64,000 nt of DNA from an uncultured Microbacterium sp. (GCA_913774665.1 CAJYHN010000007.1:49921-113920); one strand, 5' to 3'; positions 1-9,492 are shown, counted from the first letter of the stretch. Numbers and translations: made by a program. The notes: generated from the sequence alone by a model not told the origin.

Positions 1-2955
1 TGGTCGGCTCAGTCCAAGAGCCTGGTCGACCAGCTCAACGTCCACACCTACGGCACCGACGGTCGCCAGGTCGTGCGCGACATCGCCAAGGCCGCGGATA
101 AGCCGCTGTGGATGAGCGAGGTCGAGGGCAACTGGACCGCCCAGAACAAGGGCTTCGTCACCGACGACATCGAGAACGGCCTCGGCATGGCCCAGCACAT
201 CGTGGGCGACCTGCGCGAGCTCGAGCCCGACGCGTGGGTGTTCTGGCAGCCGGTCGAAGACCTCTACAACATGGAGAAGGTCGAGAAGCTCAACTGGGGC
301 AGCGTCTTCATCGACTTCGACTGCAACGCCCAGGGGCAGTCCGAGCGTCGTCTCAAGGACGGCGATGCCGACCCCTCCTGCCAGGTGCTGACGAACGAGA
401 AGTTCAACACCGTGCGCAACTTCACGCACTACATCGCCCCCGGCGATCACCTCATGGCGACCGACAACGCGCAGTCGACGGCGGCGATCGACGCCGACGG
501 CCAGGGGGCGACGATCGTGCACGTCAACTCCGAGGCCTCGGACCGCACCGTCGAGATCGACCTGCGCGACTTCGGCACCGTGGCGCCCGGGGCGACCGTC
601 ACCCCGATCGTCACGACCCAGTCGACGGCCGACGCCCCGTCGGTCAACGCGTTGAAGAAGGGACAGCCGGTCGTCGTCGACGCGGCATCCCGGACCGCCA
701 CGCTCACGATCCCCGCCAAGTCCGTGGTGACGTTCGAGATCGACGGCGTCTCGGGTGTCTCTCCCGACGCTGCCGCGTTCCGCGACGGGCAGACGGTGCA
801 GCTCACGGGGCTGCAGAGCGGCCTCGCCCTCGACGGCGGTTCGACGCTCGCCGTCCGTGCGCTCGGCACGACCACCGACGCGGCGCGCGCCCAGTCGTGG
901 ACCGTTCGCACGATCGACGGGGAGGGCACGAACCGCCACCGCTTCACCCTTCGGAACGGGAACGGGAAGTTCCTCGCCTCGAGCGGCAACGGCACGGCGT
1001 TGGTGGATGCCGATCCGGCCGCGGCCGCGTCGAACCCGGCGTTGCAGTGGATGGCGTCGACGACCGACGGCACGTACTACTCCGTCCTGAACGTCGCGAC
1101 CGAGCGCGTGCTCGACGTCAATGGCGCGAGCACCACTCCCGGCGCCTCCGTGGGGTTGTGGACCTCGAACGGCGGCGGCAACCAGCAGTGGCGCATCGCC
1201 GGCACCGCGATCGTCGGCGCCGAGCCGGTGGCGGTCGCGACGGCCGTGGGGGCGACGCCGACGATGCCGAACGAGGTCGAGCTCCGCTACGCCGGTCGCG
1301 TCGTTCGCGCAGCCGCGGTCACCTGGCAGCTCGACGGCGTCGACTTCTCGCGGCTGGGCACCGTCCAGGTGCGCGGGACCGGCACCGATCTGTTCGGGGC
1401 GTCCTTCGACGCCGCCGCGACGGTCGAGGTGGGCCCGTACACCGCCACCCGCCCGGCATCCGTCACCGTCCCCGCCGGAAGCGCGCTGGACGTGGTCAAG
1501 AGCCACGCCGACGGCAGCGTGCAGGCCGAGCTCAGCCCCTCGGGTTCGGGATTCTGGGTACCCGTCGAGTGGGCGTGGGACGGGCTGACCGACGAAGCCT
1601 TCGCCCAGACGGGAGCCGTGACCGTCACGGGCGTCGCAACCGGACCGAGCGGAGAGAAGCTCGACGCGCGGCTGACGGTCATCGTCACTGCCGCGTCGGA
1701 GCGCAACGTCGCCCCGCAGAGCCGGCCCTCGGCGACCTTCACCGAGAGCTCGCAGTACGGCGTGGCCAACACGATCAACGGCAGCTCCACCGACAAGGGT
1801 TGGTCGAACTGGAAGTCCGGCACGAAGAACGATCAGGACACGCTGAGCTACGTCCTGCAGCAGCGCGAGACCCTCACCCATGTCGCGGTGCAGTTCTACC
1901 GGGACGGCAGCACGTTGAGCTGGCCCGTCACCATGCGCGTCGATCGTCGTGTCAGCGGTGGCGACTGGATCCAGGGTGAGCTGGAGACCGTGCCCACCCC
2001 CGCGAGTGGTGCGCCGAGGGTGGACGTTGCGATCACCGGAGCGGCCGACGAGGTGCGCGTGGTCATGAACGCCCGTTCGCAGACGCACATGATCGTGTCC
2101 GAGGTCGAGATCTTCGCGGCGGCACCGGCCCCCGCGGGCATCGCCGACCTCGCCCGCCTGACCGTCGGCGACCGACCGGTCGAGGGGTTCGCTCCCGACA
2201 CGCTCGACTACACCGTCAGCTCGGTCGGTGCGGAGTGGCCGACGTTGCACGCCCTGGCCCTCGACGAGGACGCGAGCGTCGTCATCACCCAACCCGGCGC
2301 CTCCGAGGCGCCCGACACCGCCCGGGTGGCGGCGCTCGCCGCGGCCGGCAACGTCGGAACCGTTCGGGTGACCGCCCCCGACGGCGCGACGCGCACCTAT
2401 TCGGTCACCGTCAACCGGGCCGTCGGCGTCTCGAGCGTCACGGTGACGGGCGAGCCCCGGGTGGGCTCCACCCTGCGGGCAGCAGCCGTGACCGACCCGG
2501 CCGATGCGGCCGCGACGTACGTGTGGATGCGCGACGGCGTCGCCATCGCCGGCGCCGCCGCCGACAGCTACGTGTTGACAGCAGCCGACGAGGGTCGTCA
2601 CATCACGGTCGAGGCGACCGCGGCGGCGGCGGGCTTCGCCGCGGGCACCGCCCGATCGGCCGCGGTGGTCCCGACGGCGGCGGTGACCGACCCGGGAACG
2701 GGCGGCGGCACGGGGGGCGGCACGGGCGCCCCGGGCACGGGCTCCGGCTCGGCCGGATCGGGGGCCGGGGTGGGCAGCAGCGCGCCCGCGGGCTCCGTCC
2801 AGAGCGGGGCGGGTTCCACCGCGGCGAACGGCCGGGACCTGGCCACCACCGGCCAGAATACCGAGGGGCTGCTCGTCGTCAGCCTCGGCGCGTTCGTCCT
2901 GCTCCTGCTCGGAGCCGGGGCGATCGTGCTGCGGCGTCGCCGCTCGCGCGTGTGA
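1..2955 (+). CDS. Wall-anchored multidomain glycoside hydrolase (GH30-like), 5' end outside window
   Basis: The frame is open from base 1, so the start and signal peptide lie upstream. The visible part begins inside a GH30-like (endo-1,6-galactanase type) catalytic domain: WMSEVEG carries the probable nucleophile Glu (codon 118-120), and its beta-sandwich runs to about base 740. Then follow a ricin-type beta-trefoil (about 775-1200, ending in QQWRI), two Ig-like segments (about 1210-1690), an F5/8C discoidin-like domain (about 1700-2130), a cadherin-like beta-sandwich (about 2140-2420), an Ig-like repeat and a Gly/Ser linker. The C-terminus is a sorting signal: LATTG (codons from 2839), a hydrophobic helix and RRRRSRV, the LAxTG form used by class E sortases. 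It probably acts on galactan or arabinogalactan at the cell surface. The GH family is my reading of motifs; the exact substrate is inferred. Confidence 0.8.
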   Translation, partial: WSAQSKSLVDQLNVHTYGTDGRQVVRDIAKAADKPLWMSEVEGNWTAQNKGFVTDDIENGLGMAQHIVGDLRELEPDAWVFWQPVEDLYNMEKVEKLNWGSVFIDFDCNAQGQSERRLKDGDADPSCQVLTNEKFNTVRNFTHYIAPGDHLMATDNAQSTAAIDADGQGATIVHVNSEASDRTVEIDLRDFGTVAPGATVTPIVTTQSTADAPSVNALKKGQPVVVDAASRTATLTIPAKSVVTFEIDGVSGVSPDAAAFRDGQTVQLTGLQSGLALDGGSTLAVRALGTTTDAARAQSWTVRTIDGEGTNRHRFTLRNGNGKFLASSGNGTALVDADPAAAASNPALQWMASTTDGTYYSVLNVATERVLDVNGASTTPGASVGLWTSNGGGNQQWRIAGTAIVGAEPVAVATAVGATPTMPNEVELRYAGRVVRAAAVTWQLDGVDFSRLGTVQVRGTGTDLFGASFDAAATVEVGPYTATRPASVTVPAGSALDVVKSHADGSVQAELSPSGSGFWVPVEWAWDGLTDEAFAQTGAVTVTGVATGPSGEKLDARLTVIVTAASERNVAPQSRPSATFTESSQYGVANTINGSSTDKGWSNWKSGTKNDQDTLSYVLQQRETLTHVAVQFYRDGSTLSWPVTMRVDRRVSGGDWIQGELETVPTPASGAPRVDVAITGAADEVRVVMNARSQTHMIVSEVEIFAAAPAPAGIADLARLTVGDRPVEGFAPDTLDYTVSSVGAEWPTLHALALDEDASVVITQPGASEAPDTARVAALAAAGNVGTVRVTAPDGATRTYSVTVNRAVGVSSVTVTGEPRVGSTLRAAAVTDPADAAATYVWMRDGVAIAGAAADSYVLTAADEGRHITVEATAAAAGFAAGTARSAAVVPTAAVTDPGTGGGTGGGTGAPGTGSGSAGSGAGVGSSAPAGSVQSGAGSTAANGRDLATTGQNTEGLLVVSLGAFVLLLLGAGAIVLRRRRSRV

Positions 2956-2966
2956 CTCTCTGAATT

Positions 2967-3010
2967 CGAAGGCCGTGACGGTCGCCTCCCCGCGACTGCC
3001 ACGGCCTTCG
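2967..3010 (+). terminator. Stem-loop terminator after the GH30-like gene
   Basis: A perfect 11-bp inverted repeat (CGAAGGCCGTG at 2967-2977, complement at 3000-3010) starts 11 bases after the stop; its loop can pair further (GTCGC/GCGAC). No T-tract follows. Confidence 0.7.
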
Positions 3011-3135
3011 GCGTTCCGGAGGGCCGGGGTGCCGGCATCCCTTCCCCTTCGCGCACATCCGTGCAACCCCGACCTTTCGCACCCCGACCCGGGGGAGGAT
3101 GGACGAATCCGCATCAACCCCCACTGAGGAGACCC

Positions 3136-4182
3136 ATGCACGTCAACGCCTACGCGGCGTCGTCCGCGACCTCACCCCTCGAGCCCACGACCATCGAGCG
3201 CCGCGACGTCGGCCCGAAGGACGTCCTGATCGACATCGCCTACGCCGGCATCTGCCACTCCGACATCCACACCATCCGCGGCGAGTGGGGCGACGTGCCC
3301 TACCCCCTGACCGTCGGCCACGAGATCGTCGGCACGGTCGCCGAGGTCGGCTCCGAGGTCACCAGCCACAAGGTCGGCGACCGCGTCGGCGTCGGCTGCA
3401 TGGTCAACTCGTGCCGCGAGTGCGAGAACTGCCTCGCCGGCGAGGAGCAGTACTGCGAGAAGGGCAACATCGGTACGTACGGCGCCAAGGACGTCGACGG
3501 CACGATCACCCAGGGCGGCTACAGCGAGAAGATCGTCGTCGACGAGCACTTCGTGCTGCGCGTTCCCGAGTCGATCCCCTACGAGAAGGCCGCGCCGCTG
3601 CTGTGCGCCGGCATCACGACCTACTCGCCGCTGAACCACTGGAACGCCGGCCCCGGCAAGAAGGTCGCGGTCGTCGGTCTCGGTGGGCTCGGCCACATGG
3701 CCGTCAAGATCGCCCACGCCATGGGCGCCGAGGTCACCGTGCTCTCGCAGACGCTCAGCAAGAAGGACGACGGCCTGAAGATGGGCGCCGACCACTACTA
3801 CGCGACGAAGGACGAAGAGACCTTCGAGAAGCTCAAGAAGCACTTCGACCTCATCATCAACACCGTGAGCGCCCCGCTCGACCTCAAGCAGTACCTGGGC
3901 CTGCTCGCGCTGAACGGCACGATGGTCAACGTCGGCGCCCCGCCGGAGCCGCTGCCCATCCAGGTCTTCACGCTGTTCACCAACCGTCGTTCCTTCGCGG
4001 GTTCGTCCATCGGCGGCATCCGTGAGACCCAGGAGATGCTCGACTTCTGCGCCGAGAAGGGCATCGCGCCCGAGACCGAGCTCATCTCGGCCGACCAGAT
4101 CAACGAGGCCTACGAGCGCGTGCTGAAGAGCGACGTGCGCTACCGCTTCGTCATCGACGCGAAGACCTTCGCCCCCGCCTGA
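3136..4182 (+). CDS. Zinc-dependent NAD(P) alcohol dehydrogenase
   Basis: A 348-residue medium-chain dehydrogenase/reductase of the YahK/AdhC cinnamyl-alcohol type, expected to interconvert alcohols and aldehydes in the cytosol. Catalytic-zinc ligands are visible at C40, H62 (in GHE) and C157. Structural zinc is held by C93, C96, C99 and C107. The nucleotide-binding glycine motif GLGGLG is at 181-186. The ATG at 3136 is chosen because GAGGAG lies just upstream and the protein then begins as the family does; an in-frame upstream start would add unrelated residues. It stands alone, with a terminator before it and repeats after it. NADPH preference is typical of YahK relatives but cannot be read with certainty here. 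Confidence 0.93.
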   Translation: MHVNAYAASSATSPLEPTTIERRDVGPKDVLIDIAYAGICHSDIHTIRGEWGDVPYPLTVGHEIVGTVAEVGSEVTSHKVGDRVGVGCMVNSCRECENCLAGEEQYCEKGNIGTYGAKDVDGTITQGGYSEKIVVDEHFVLRVPESIPYEKAAPLLCAGITTYSPLNHWNAGPGKKVAVVGLGGLGHMAVKIAHAMGAEVTVLSQTLSKKDDGLKMGADHYYATKDEETFEKLKKHFDLIINTVSAPLDLKQYLGLLALNGTMVNVGAPPEPLPIQVFTLFTNRRSFAGSSIGGIRETQEMLDFCAEKGIAPETELISADQINEAYERVLKSDVRYRFVIDAKTFAPA

Positions 4183-4256
4183 CCTCGGCTCCGGCCCCGG
4201 ATGCCACGGCCCCGACGTTCCCCGGAGCGCCGGGGCCGCGGCATGCCCGCCCCCGC

Positions 4257-4337
4257 CCCCCGCCGATAAACGCTATTCGTGCGGAGAAACGCTGCGTCGC
4301 GGCGTGTTTCGGGAGGATCGGCGTTTATCGGCGGGGG
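4257..4337. repeat. Hairpin repeat, copy 1 (71-bp unit)
   Basis: Core unit 4262-4332. The outer arms GCCGATAAACGC (4262-4273) and its complement (4321-4332) are perfect and extend here to 17 bp (4257-4273/4321-4337). An inner imperfect palindrome GAAAC...GTTTC spans 4286-4310. Copies 2 and 3 follow. The family resembles REP/MITE-type intergenic repeats; no coding capacity. Confidence 0.85.
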
Positions 4338-4453
4338 CTGGGCTGGGGGCGCCTTCCGCAGCTTGCCGCGCCGCGTCGCGGCTTGCGCCGCCGCGCCGCG
4401 TCGCGCTGTCGCGCGCCGCGCTGCCGCCGCGGCCGCCCCCTCCTGCTCTTCGC
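4338..4453. other. GC-only spacer between repeat copies 1 and 2
   Basis: An extremely GC-rich stretch made of reiterated CTTGCCGCG/CGCCGCG words. No plausible start, ribosome-binding site or codon pattern. A related spacer lies between copies 2 and 3 (4525-4675), so repeat and spacer were probably duplicated together. The whole gap 4183-4848 holds only these elements and the pgm terminator. Confidence 0.6.
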
Positions 4454-4524
4454 GCCGATAAACGCTATTCGTGGGTAGAAACGCTGCGTCGCGGCGTGTT
4501 TCGGGAGGATCGGCGTTCATCGGC
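4454..4524. repeat. Hairpin repeat, copy 2
   Basis: Left arm 4454-4465 is identical to copy 1; the right arm (4513-4524) has one change (GCGTTCATCGGC) that still pairs as G-U. Internal sequence matches copy 1 apart from a few bases near 4471-4477. Confidence 0.85.
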
Positions 4525-4675
4525 GTGGGGTGGGCTGGGGGCGCCTTCCGCGGCTTGCCGCGCCGCGTAGCGGCTTGCGCCGCCGCGCCGGGTCCGCCGC
4601 GGCCTGCGCCGCCGCGCCGCGTCGCGCTATTGCGCGCCGGGTCCGCCGCCGAGGCCGCCTGCTCCTGCTCTTCGC

Positions 4676-4746
4676 GCCGATAAACGCTATTTGTCGGTAG
4701 AAACGCTGCGTCGCGGCGTGTTTCGCGAGGATTGGCGTTTATCGAC
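4676..4746. repeat. Hairpin repeat, copy 3
   Basis: Left arm 4676-4687 is identical to the others; the right arm (4735-4744) keeps GCGTTTATCG but loses the terminal GC. The inner palindrome is conserved, with a few internal substitutions. It is the most diverged copy. Confidence 0.8.
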
Positions 4747-4806
4747 CCGTCGTCGCCCCCCAGGCGTCGCCGAACTCTCTGCGCTCCGCAACCCCGTAGC
4801 CGCCGG

Positions 4807-4838
4807 AAGCGGCGCCGCCCCGAGGGGCGACGCCGCTT
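4807..4838 (-). terminator. Terminator of pgm
   Basis: AAGCGGCG (4807-4814) pairs with CGCCGCTT (4831-4838) and the inner CCGCCCC/GGGGCG extends the stem. It lies 11 bases past the pgm stop on the minus strand. Confidence 0.7.
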
Positions 4839-4848
4839 TGCGCGAAGG

Positions 4849-6495
4849 TCAGGCCTGACCCAACGCGGCGGAGACGACCGTGCGCGCTTCTTCCTGCACC
4901 TCGCGCAGGTGGTCCTCGCCGCGGAGCGACTCGGCGTACAGCTTGTAGACGTCCTCGGTGCCCGAGGGGCGCGCGGCGAACCACGCCGACTCCGTCTGCA
5001 CCTTCAGTCCACCGATCGCGGCGCCGTTGCCCGGCGCGTGCGAGAGCTTCGCGGTGATGGGCTCTCCCGCGAGTTCCGTGGCCGACACGGCATCCGGAGA
5101 CAGCTTCGACAGAGCCGCCTTCTGCGCGGACGACGCGGGCGCGTCGACGCGCTGGTAGGAGGACGAGCCGAACTGCTGCTCGAGCTCGGCGTAGCGCTGC
5201 GACGGGGTCTTGCCGGTGACGGCGAGGATCTCGGCGGCGAGCAGGCAGAGCAGGATGCCGTCCTTGTCGGTCGTCCAGACCGTGCCGTCCTTGCGCAGGA
5301 ACGACGCTCCGGCCGACTCCTCGCCGCCGAACGCGACGGAACCGTCGAGCAGGCCCGGGACGAACCACTTGAACCCGACGGGCACTTCGAGCAGCGTCTT
5401 GCCGAGGGCGTCGGCCACGCGGTCGATGATCATCGACGACACGAGCGTCTTGCCCACGGCGGCGTCGGTCGGCCAGTTCGGGCGGTGCGAGAACAGGTAA
5501 TCGATGGCGACCGCGAGGTAGTGGTTCGGGTTCATCAGCCCGGCGTCGGGGGTGACGATGCCGTGGCGGTCGGCGTCGGCGTCGTTGCCGGTGAGGATGT
5601 CGTACTCGTCGCGCGCGGCGACGAGCGAGGCCATGGCGGACGGCGACGAGGGGTCCATGCGGATCTTCTCGTCCCAGTCGAGCGTCATGAACTTCCACGT
5701 CGGGTCGACCTCGGGGTTCACCACGGTGAGGTCGAGGCCGTAGACCTCGGCGATGAGCGCCCAGTACTCCACCGACGCCCCACCCAGCGGGTCGGCGCCG
5801 ATGCGGACGCCGGCGCTCTTGATGGCGTCGACGTCGATGATGGATGCCAGATCTCTGACGTACACGTCGCGGAAGTCGTACTGGCCCAGGCCGTCGAGGT
5901 CGATGTCCGCGTGCCGCGTGCGGCGCACGCCCTCGAGACCCGCGGCGATGAGCTCGTTCGCACGGTCGGCGATCCAGCCCGTCGCGTCGGTGTCGGCGGG
6001 TCCGCCGTGCGGAGGGTTGTACTTGAAGCCGCCGTCGCGGGGCGGGTTGTGGGAGGGCGTGACGACGATGCCGTCGGCGCGGCCCGGGTCGTCGGCCGCG
6101 CGGTCGCGGTTGTAGGTGAGGATCGCGTGACTGAGCGCGGGGGTCGGCACCCACGCGTCGCGGGAGTCGACGCGCACGTCGACGCCGTTGGCGACCAGCA
6201 CCTCGATGGCGCTGCGCTCGGCGGGAAGCGACAGCCCGTGGGTGTCGCGGCCGAGGAACAGCGGACCGGTGATCCCCTGCGCGGCGCGGTAGTCGACGAT
6301 CGCCTGGGTCGTGGCGAGGATGTGGTCTTCGTTGAAGCTCGTGCTCAGCGACGAGCCGCGGTGGCCACTGGTGCCGAAGGCGACGCGCTGCTCGGGCACC
6401 GCGGCATCCGGCTTGCGGTCGTAATACGCCGCGATCAGTTCGTCGATGTCGATGAGATCGGATGCCTCTGCGGGCTGCCCTGCGCGACTGCTCAT
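4849..6495 (-). CDS. pgm: Phosphoglucomutase (alpha-D-glucose-specific)
   Basis: A 548-residue phosphohexomutase interconverting glucose-1-phosphate and glucose-6-phosphate, feeding glycogen and nucleotide-sugar synthesis. The phosphoserine loop is seen as [10 protein letters not shown] near residue 40. TPSHNPP is the metal/substrate segment, the magnesium loop is seen as [15 protein letters not shown] is the sugar-binding loop, and RPSGTED the phosphate-binding C-terminal motif. Length and order match the Pgm (not ManB/GlmM) branch. The ATG at 6495 ([12 protein letters not shown]) was chosen: the frame stays open upstream for 34 residues, but that part is Arg/Cys-rich and unlike the family. 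It is monocistronic and divergent from pheA. Confidence 0.95.
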   Translation of the reverse strand: MSSRAGQPAEASDLIDIDELIAAYYDRKPDAAVPEQRVAFGTSGHRGSSLSTSFNEDHILATTQAIVDYRAAQGITGPLFLGRDTHGLSLPAERSAIEVLVANGVDVRVDSRDAWVPTPALSHAILTYNRDRAADDPGRADGIVVTPSHNPPRDGGFKYNPPHGGPADTDATGWIADRANELIAAGLEGVRRTRHADIDLDGLGQYDFRDVYVRDLASIIDVDAIKSAGVRIGADPLGGASVEYWALIAEVYGLDLTVVNPEVDPTWKFMTLDWDEKIRMDPSSPSAMASLVAARDEYDILTGNDADADRHGIVTPDAGLMNPNHYLAVAIDYLFSHRPNWPTDAAVGKTLVSSMIIDRVADALGKTLLEVPVGFKWFVPGLLDGSVAFGGEESAGASFLRKDGTVWTTDKDGILLCLLAAEILAVTGKTPSQRYAELEQQFGSSSYQRVDAPASSAQKAALSKLSPDAVSATELAGEPITAKLSHAPGNGAAIGGLKVQTESAWFAARPSGTEDVYKLYAESLRGEDHLREVQEEARTVVSAALGQA

Positions 6496-6630
6496 GCGCC
6501 CAGTCTGCCCGCTCCCTCCGACATGCGCACACGCTGTGACGCATTCTGAGAGAATCCGTGGTCGCGCCGCATCCGCGGGGGTCGAGGACCGAGGCATCCT
6601 GAATCATTCCCCCGGTCTAGGCTGGACGCC

Positions 6631-7593
6631 GTGCTGCCCGACACAGAGACCGTGCCCGCCCGCCGTACCTACAGCTACCTGGGCCCGGCCGGCACGTTCA
6701 CCGAGGCGGCCCTGGCGCAGGTGCCCGAAGCGCGCGATCAGATCTGGCGTCCCGTGCGCAACGTCGGCGAAGCGCTCGCCGACGTCGTCGAAGGGCGGTC
6801 GGATGCCGCGATGATCGCGATCGAGAACTCCGTCGACGGCGGCGTCTCGACCGCGCAGGACGCCCTGGCCACGGTGCCGGGCCTGCGCATCGTGGGCGAG
6901 TACCTCGTTCCGGTGAACTTCGTGCTCGTCGGTCGCCCCGGAGCCACCCTCGCCGACGTCTCGCTCGTCGCCGCCCACCCGGTCGCCTACGGGCAGTGCC
7001 TCGGCTGGCTCAGCAAGAACCTCCCCGCCCATGCGCATCTCCCCGCCGAGAGCAATGTCGCGAGCGCGCTGGGTGTGCTCGACGGGACGAGTGCGGCGGA
7101 TGCCGCGGTGGCGGCGCCCGGCATCGTCGCCCACCACGACCTCTCGGTGCTGGCCGAGAACATCGGCGACAACCCCAACGCGGTGACGCGTTTCGTGCTG
7201 GTCAGCCGCACGGTCGCGCCGGCGCCGCCCACCGGTGCCGATAAGACCTCGCTCATCGTCGAGCTCCCCGAGGACCACCCGGGTGCCCTGCTCGAACTCC
7301 TCGAGCAGTTCGCCACGCGCGGGATCAACCTGAGCCTGTTGGCATCCCGCCCCATCGGAGACGCGCTCGGCCGCTACCGCTTCGTGATCGATGCCGACGG
7401 GCACGTGCTCGACGAGCGGATGGCGGACGCCCTGCTGGGGCTTCGCCGGTTCAGCCCGAAGGTCATCTTCTTGGGGTCGTACGCCCGCGCGGATCGCGCG
7501 ATCGTCCGATACCCGCAGCGCTACAGCGACGACGTGTTCGTCGAGGCGCGCGATTGGCTGCGCGGCCTGCTGAGCGGCGAGCCCGAGACCTGA
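6631..7593 (+). CDS. pheA: Prephenate dehydratase
   Basis: A 320-residue stand-alone prephenate dehydratase converting prephenate to phenylpyruvate in phenylalanine synthesis. GPAGTFTEAAL (near 18-28) opens the catalytic domain, IENSVDGGV is the substrate loop and NAVTRFVLVSR (about 190-200) holds the catalytic Thr-Arg-Phe. A C-terminal ACT domain (about 205-290, with LLASRPIGDALGRYRF) indicates feedback control by phenylalanine. There is no fused chorismate mutase, as is usual in actinobacteria. GTG at 6631 is the start that keeps the N-terminus compact; the ribosome-binding site is weak. No attenuator or leader peptide was seen upstream. Confidence 0.94.
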   Translation: MLPDTETVPARRTYSYLGPAGTFTEAALAQVPEARDQIWRPVRNVGEALADVVEGRSDAAMIAIENSVDGGVSTAQDALATVPGLRIVGEYLVPVNFVLVGRPGATLADVSLVAAHPVAYGQCLGWLSKNLPAHAHLPAESNVASALGVLDGTSAADAAVAAPGIVAHHDLSVLAENIGDNPNAVTRFVLVSRTVAPAPPTGADKTSLIVELPEDHPGALLELLEQFATRGINLSLLASRPIGDALGRYRFVIDADGHVLDERMADALLGLRRFSPKVIFLGSYARADRAIVRYPQRYSDDVFVEARDWLRGLLSGEPET

Positions 7594-7680
7594 CCCGTCG
7601 TCGGGTCCCGGAGCTCGTCGAAGGGCCTGCCCCCGTGACCGGTGCCTGCGACAGGCTCAGCCACCCCGCGGCGGCGGTGC
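7592..7680. repeat. REP-like intergenic palindromic element
   Basis: The gap between pheA and the convergent LLM gene starts with a small hairpin (GACCCG 7592-7597/CGGGTC 7602-7607), followed by two imperfect inverted arms, GAGCTCGTCGAAGGGCC and (further on) CCTGCGACAGGCTCAGCC. The core resembles the TTCGACAGGCTCAG motif seen in intergenic palindromes of many high-GC genomes. It may double as a bidirectional terminator. Confidence 0.5.
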
Positions 7681-7689
7681 CGCGGAGCG

Positions 7690-8727
7690 TCAGGCCGCGA
7701 CGGTCGCCGGAGCCGCGATGAGCTCGAGGGTCTGCACGCGCCCCTCCGAGCCCTCGCCCTCGTACGCTCCCGCCACCGGCGACACCATGATCTCGTCGAC
7801 GCCGTGCTGCGCGGCGAACGCGCTCAGCTGCGCGCGCACATCCTCGCCGGTGCCTACGAACCACTTCTGACGGGTCGACGCCATGATCGATCCGGCCATC
7901 GCGTCGAACGGCTCGGCCTTCGCCTGCTCGACCGTCTCGAGCGGCACCATGGGGCGGTTCGTCCGGAGTCTCGCCATCATGCGCAGCTGCGGCAGCGCGC
8001 GGTCCTCGGCCTCTTCGGCGGTCGGCGCGGCGACGACGTTGGCGGTGACGAAGGTGCGCGGGCCGTCACCCGACTCGTTGGGCACGAACTGGTCGCGGTA
8101 CACCCCGAGCGCGTGGGCGAGCCCCTCACCCGAGAAGTGGTTCGCGAAGACGTAGGGCAGACCGAAGCTGGCCGCGAGCTGCGCCGAGTAGTCGCTCGAC
8201 CCGAGAAGCCAGACCTGGGGCATTCCGGATGCCGCGGGCGTCGCCTTCACCTGATATTCGGTGCCCGAGGTGAAGCGCACGGTGGCGCCATCCGGCGACG
8301 TGAGCGCCATGATGTCGGTCACGTGGTCGGGGAAGCGCGACACGTCACTCGTGGTGCCCGAGCGGTTCAGCAGCTGCGTGATGACCGGGTCGCTGCCGGG
8401 GGCACGTCCGATGCCGAGGTCGATGCGCCCGGGGGCGATGGCCTCGAGGGCGGCGAACTGCTCGGCGACGATGAGGGGGGAGTGGTTGGGCAGCATCACG
8501 CCACCCGATCCGACGCGGATGCGCGATGTCCGCGCGGCGGCCGCGGCGATCAGCACGGGGGGCGTGGTCGACGCGACCGACGGCATGTTGTGGTGCTCGG
8601 CGAACCAGTACCGGCGATACCCGAGGCGGTCGGCGCGCTCGACGAGGTCGAGGGCGGCGCTCACCGCCTGCGCGCTGTTCTGTCCGCTGCGGACGGGGAC
8701 GAGATCGAGAACAGAGAGGGAGGGCAT
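7690..8727 (-). CDS. LLM-class flavin-dependent oxidoreductase
   Basis: A luciferase-like (TIM-barrel) monooxygenase of about 345 residues using reduced FMN or F420; the substrate is unknown. Typical landmarks are LSVLDLVPVRSG at the N-terminus, RYWFAEHHNMP near residue 45, GGVMLPNHSPL (about 78-88), PGRIDLGIGRAPGSD (about 101-115) and LLGSSDYSA. The ATG at 8727 gives the family's usual MPSLSVLDL start; an in-frame GTG at 8739 would add four residues. It is transcribed alone, convergent with pheA. The absence of a neighbouring flavin reductase means the flavin supply must come from elsewhere. Confidence 0.88.
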   Translation of the reverse strand: MPSLSVLDLVPVRSGQNSAQAVSAALDLVERADRLGYRRYWFAEHHNMPSVASTTPPVLIAAAAARTSRIRVGSGGVMLPNHSPLIVAEQFAALEAIAPGRIDLGIGRAPGSDPVITQLLNRSGTTSDVSRFPDHVTDIMALTSPDGATVRFTSGTEYQVKATPAASGMPQVWLLGSSDYSAQLAASFGLPYVFANHFSGEGLAHALGVYRDQFVPNESGDGPRTFVTANVVAAPTAEEAEDRALPQLRMMARLRTNRPMVPLETVEQAKAEPFDAMAGSIMASTRQKWFVGTGEDVRAQLSAFAAQHGVDEIMVSPVAGAYEGEGSEGRVQTLELIAAPATVAA

Positions 8728-8930
8728 GGCGTCGTTCACCCCGAAGAAAACGCTCGATCGCGTCCAGCTATTCCTCTCGGGGTGTCGCGTCGGGTGACGA
8801 GGGGGCAGGGCGAAGCGGCATCCTTCTTCAGCTTTCTCGCAGGAAAACGGCGTGACGAAAGCGCCGCTCGCCGCGTCTCATCTGTGACATCGCGGGACAC
8901 ACGGTCCCGGAACGACGGAAGGAAGCGAAC

Positions 8931-9350
8931 ATGGCTGAGAACACCACCACCACCGCCACCCCCACCACGAAGGACGGCGGCTCGACCGTCATCGTCGACG
9001 CCGTCGTCGCCAAGGTCGCCGGCATCGCCGCGGCCGAGGTCCCCGGCGTCCACGCCCTCGGCGGCGGAGCGGCCCGCGTCATCGGCAACATCCGCCAGGC
9101 CGTGGGCGCCAAGGACCACGCCCAGGGCGTGAGCGTCGAGGTCGGCGAGACCGAGGTCGCCGCCGACATCGCGATCCAGGTCGACTACCCCGAGCAGCTC
9201 CAGCGCGTGGCCTCGAACGTCCGCTCGGCCGTGCACCAGGCCATCACCGAGCTCGTGGGCATGAAGGTCGCCGAGATCAACGTCACCGTCGTCGACGTCT
9301 TCATCCCGGGCGACGACGAGGACGACGCTGACGAGCAGCGCGTCAACTGA
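8931..9350 (+). CDS. Asp23/Gls24 family envelope stress protein
   Basis: A 139-residue Asp23/Gls24-family protein. The domain runs from GGSTVIVDAVVAKVAGIAAAEVPGV (near 16-40) to INVTVVDVFIPG (about 115-126), with a Thr-rich N-terminal tail and an acidic C-terminal tail. In Firmicutes the family is induced by alkaline and envelope stress and is tethered to the membrane by partner proteins. Here it is alone, without the amaP-like partner often seen. The start is fixed by AGGAAG eight bases upstream of ATG. A strong terminator follows. Confidence 0.9.
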   Translation: MAENTTTTATPTTKDGGSTVIVDAVVAKVAGIAAAEVPGVHALGGGAARVIGNIRQAVGAKDHAQGVSVEVGETEVAADIAIQVDYPEQLQRVASNVRSAVHQAITELVGMKVAEINVTVVDVFIPGDDEDDADEQRVN

Positions 9351-9362
9351 CAACCGTCGATG

Positions 9363-9393
9363 AGGGGCGTCACCGTGAGGTGGCGCCCCTTTC
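9363..9393 (+). terminator. Intrinsic terminator of the Asp23 gene
   Basis: AGGGGCGTCACC (9363-9374) pairs with GGTGGCGCCCCT (9379-9390) with one G-U pair, followed by TTTC: one of the clearest terminators in the window. Confidence 0.85.
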
Positions 9394-9492
9394 GCGTACC
9401 CGGACACCGGCCCACGAGGTGTCCTCGGCGGCGAGGCGTCCCGCCGACGCTCCCGAAGCCGCCGACTCCGAGGCCCGCACGCCCCGCGCCGC

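Noticed and set aside
4140-4683. Short open frames in the repeat cluster with repeated peptide segments
   Set aside because: The repeated peptide comes from the 71-bp DNA repeat in several frames; no start signals or homology.
4257-4746. CRISPR array
   Set aside because: Only three units, 71 bp and themselves palindromic, with related GC-rich spacers of 121-151 bases and no cas genes nearby.
4732-6549. Open frame on the plus strand opposite pgm (about 605 codons)
   Set aside because: Antisense to a complete phosphoglucomutase with all active-site motifs; its composition is typical of shadows.
6496-6630. Leader-peptide attenuator for pheA
   Set aside because: No Phe-rich short frame or competing hairpins; the gap is short and ordinary.
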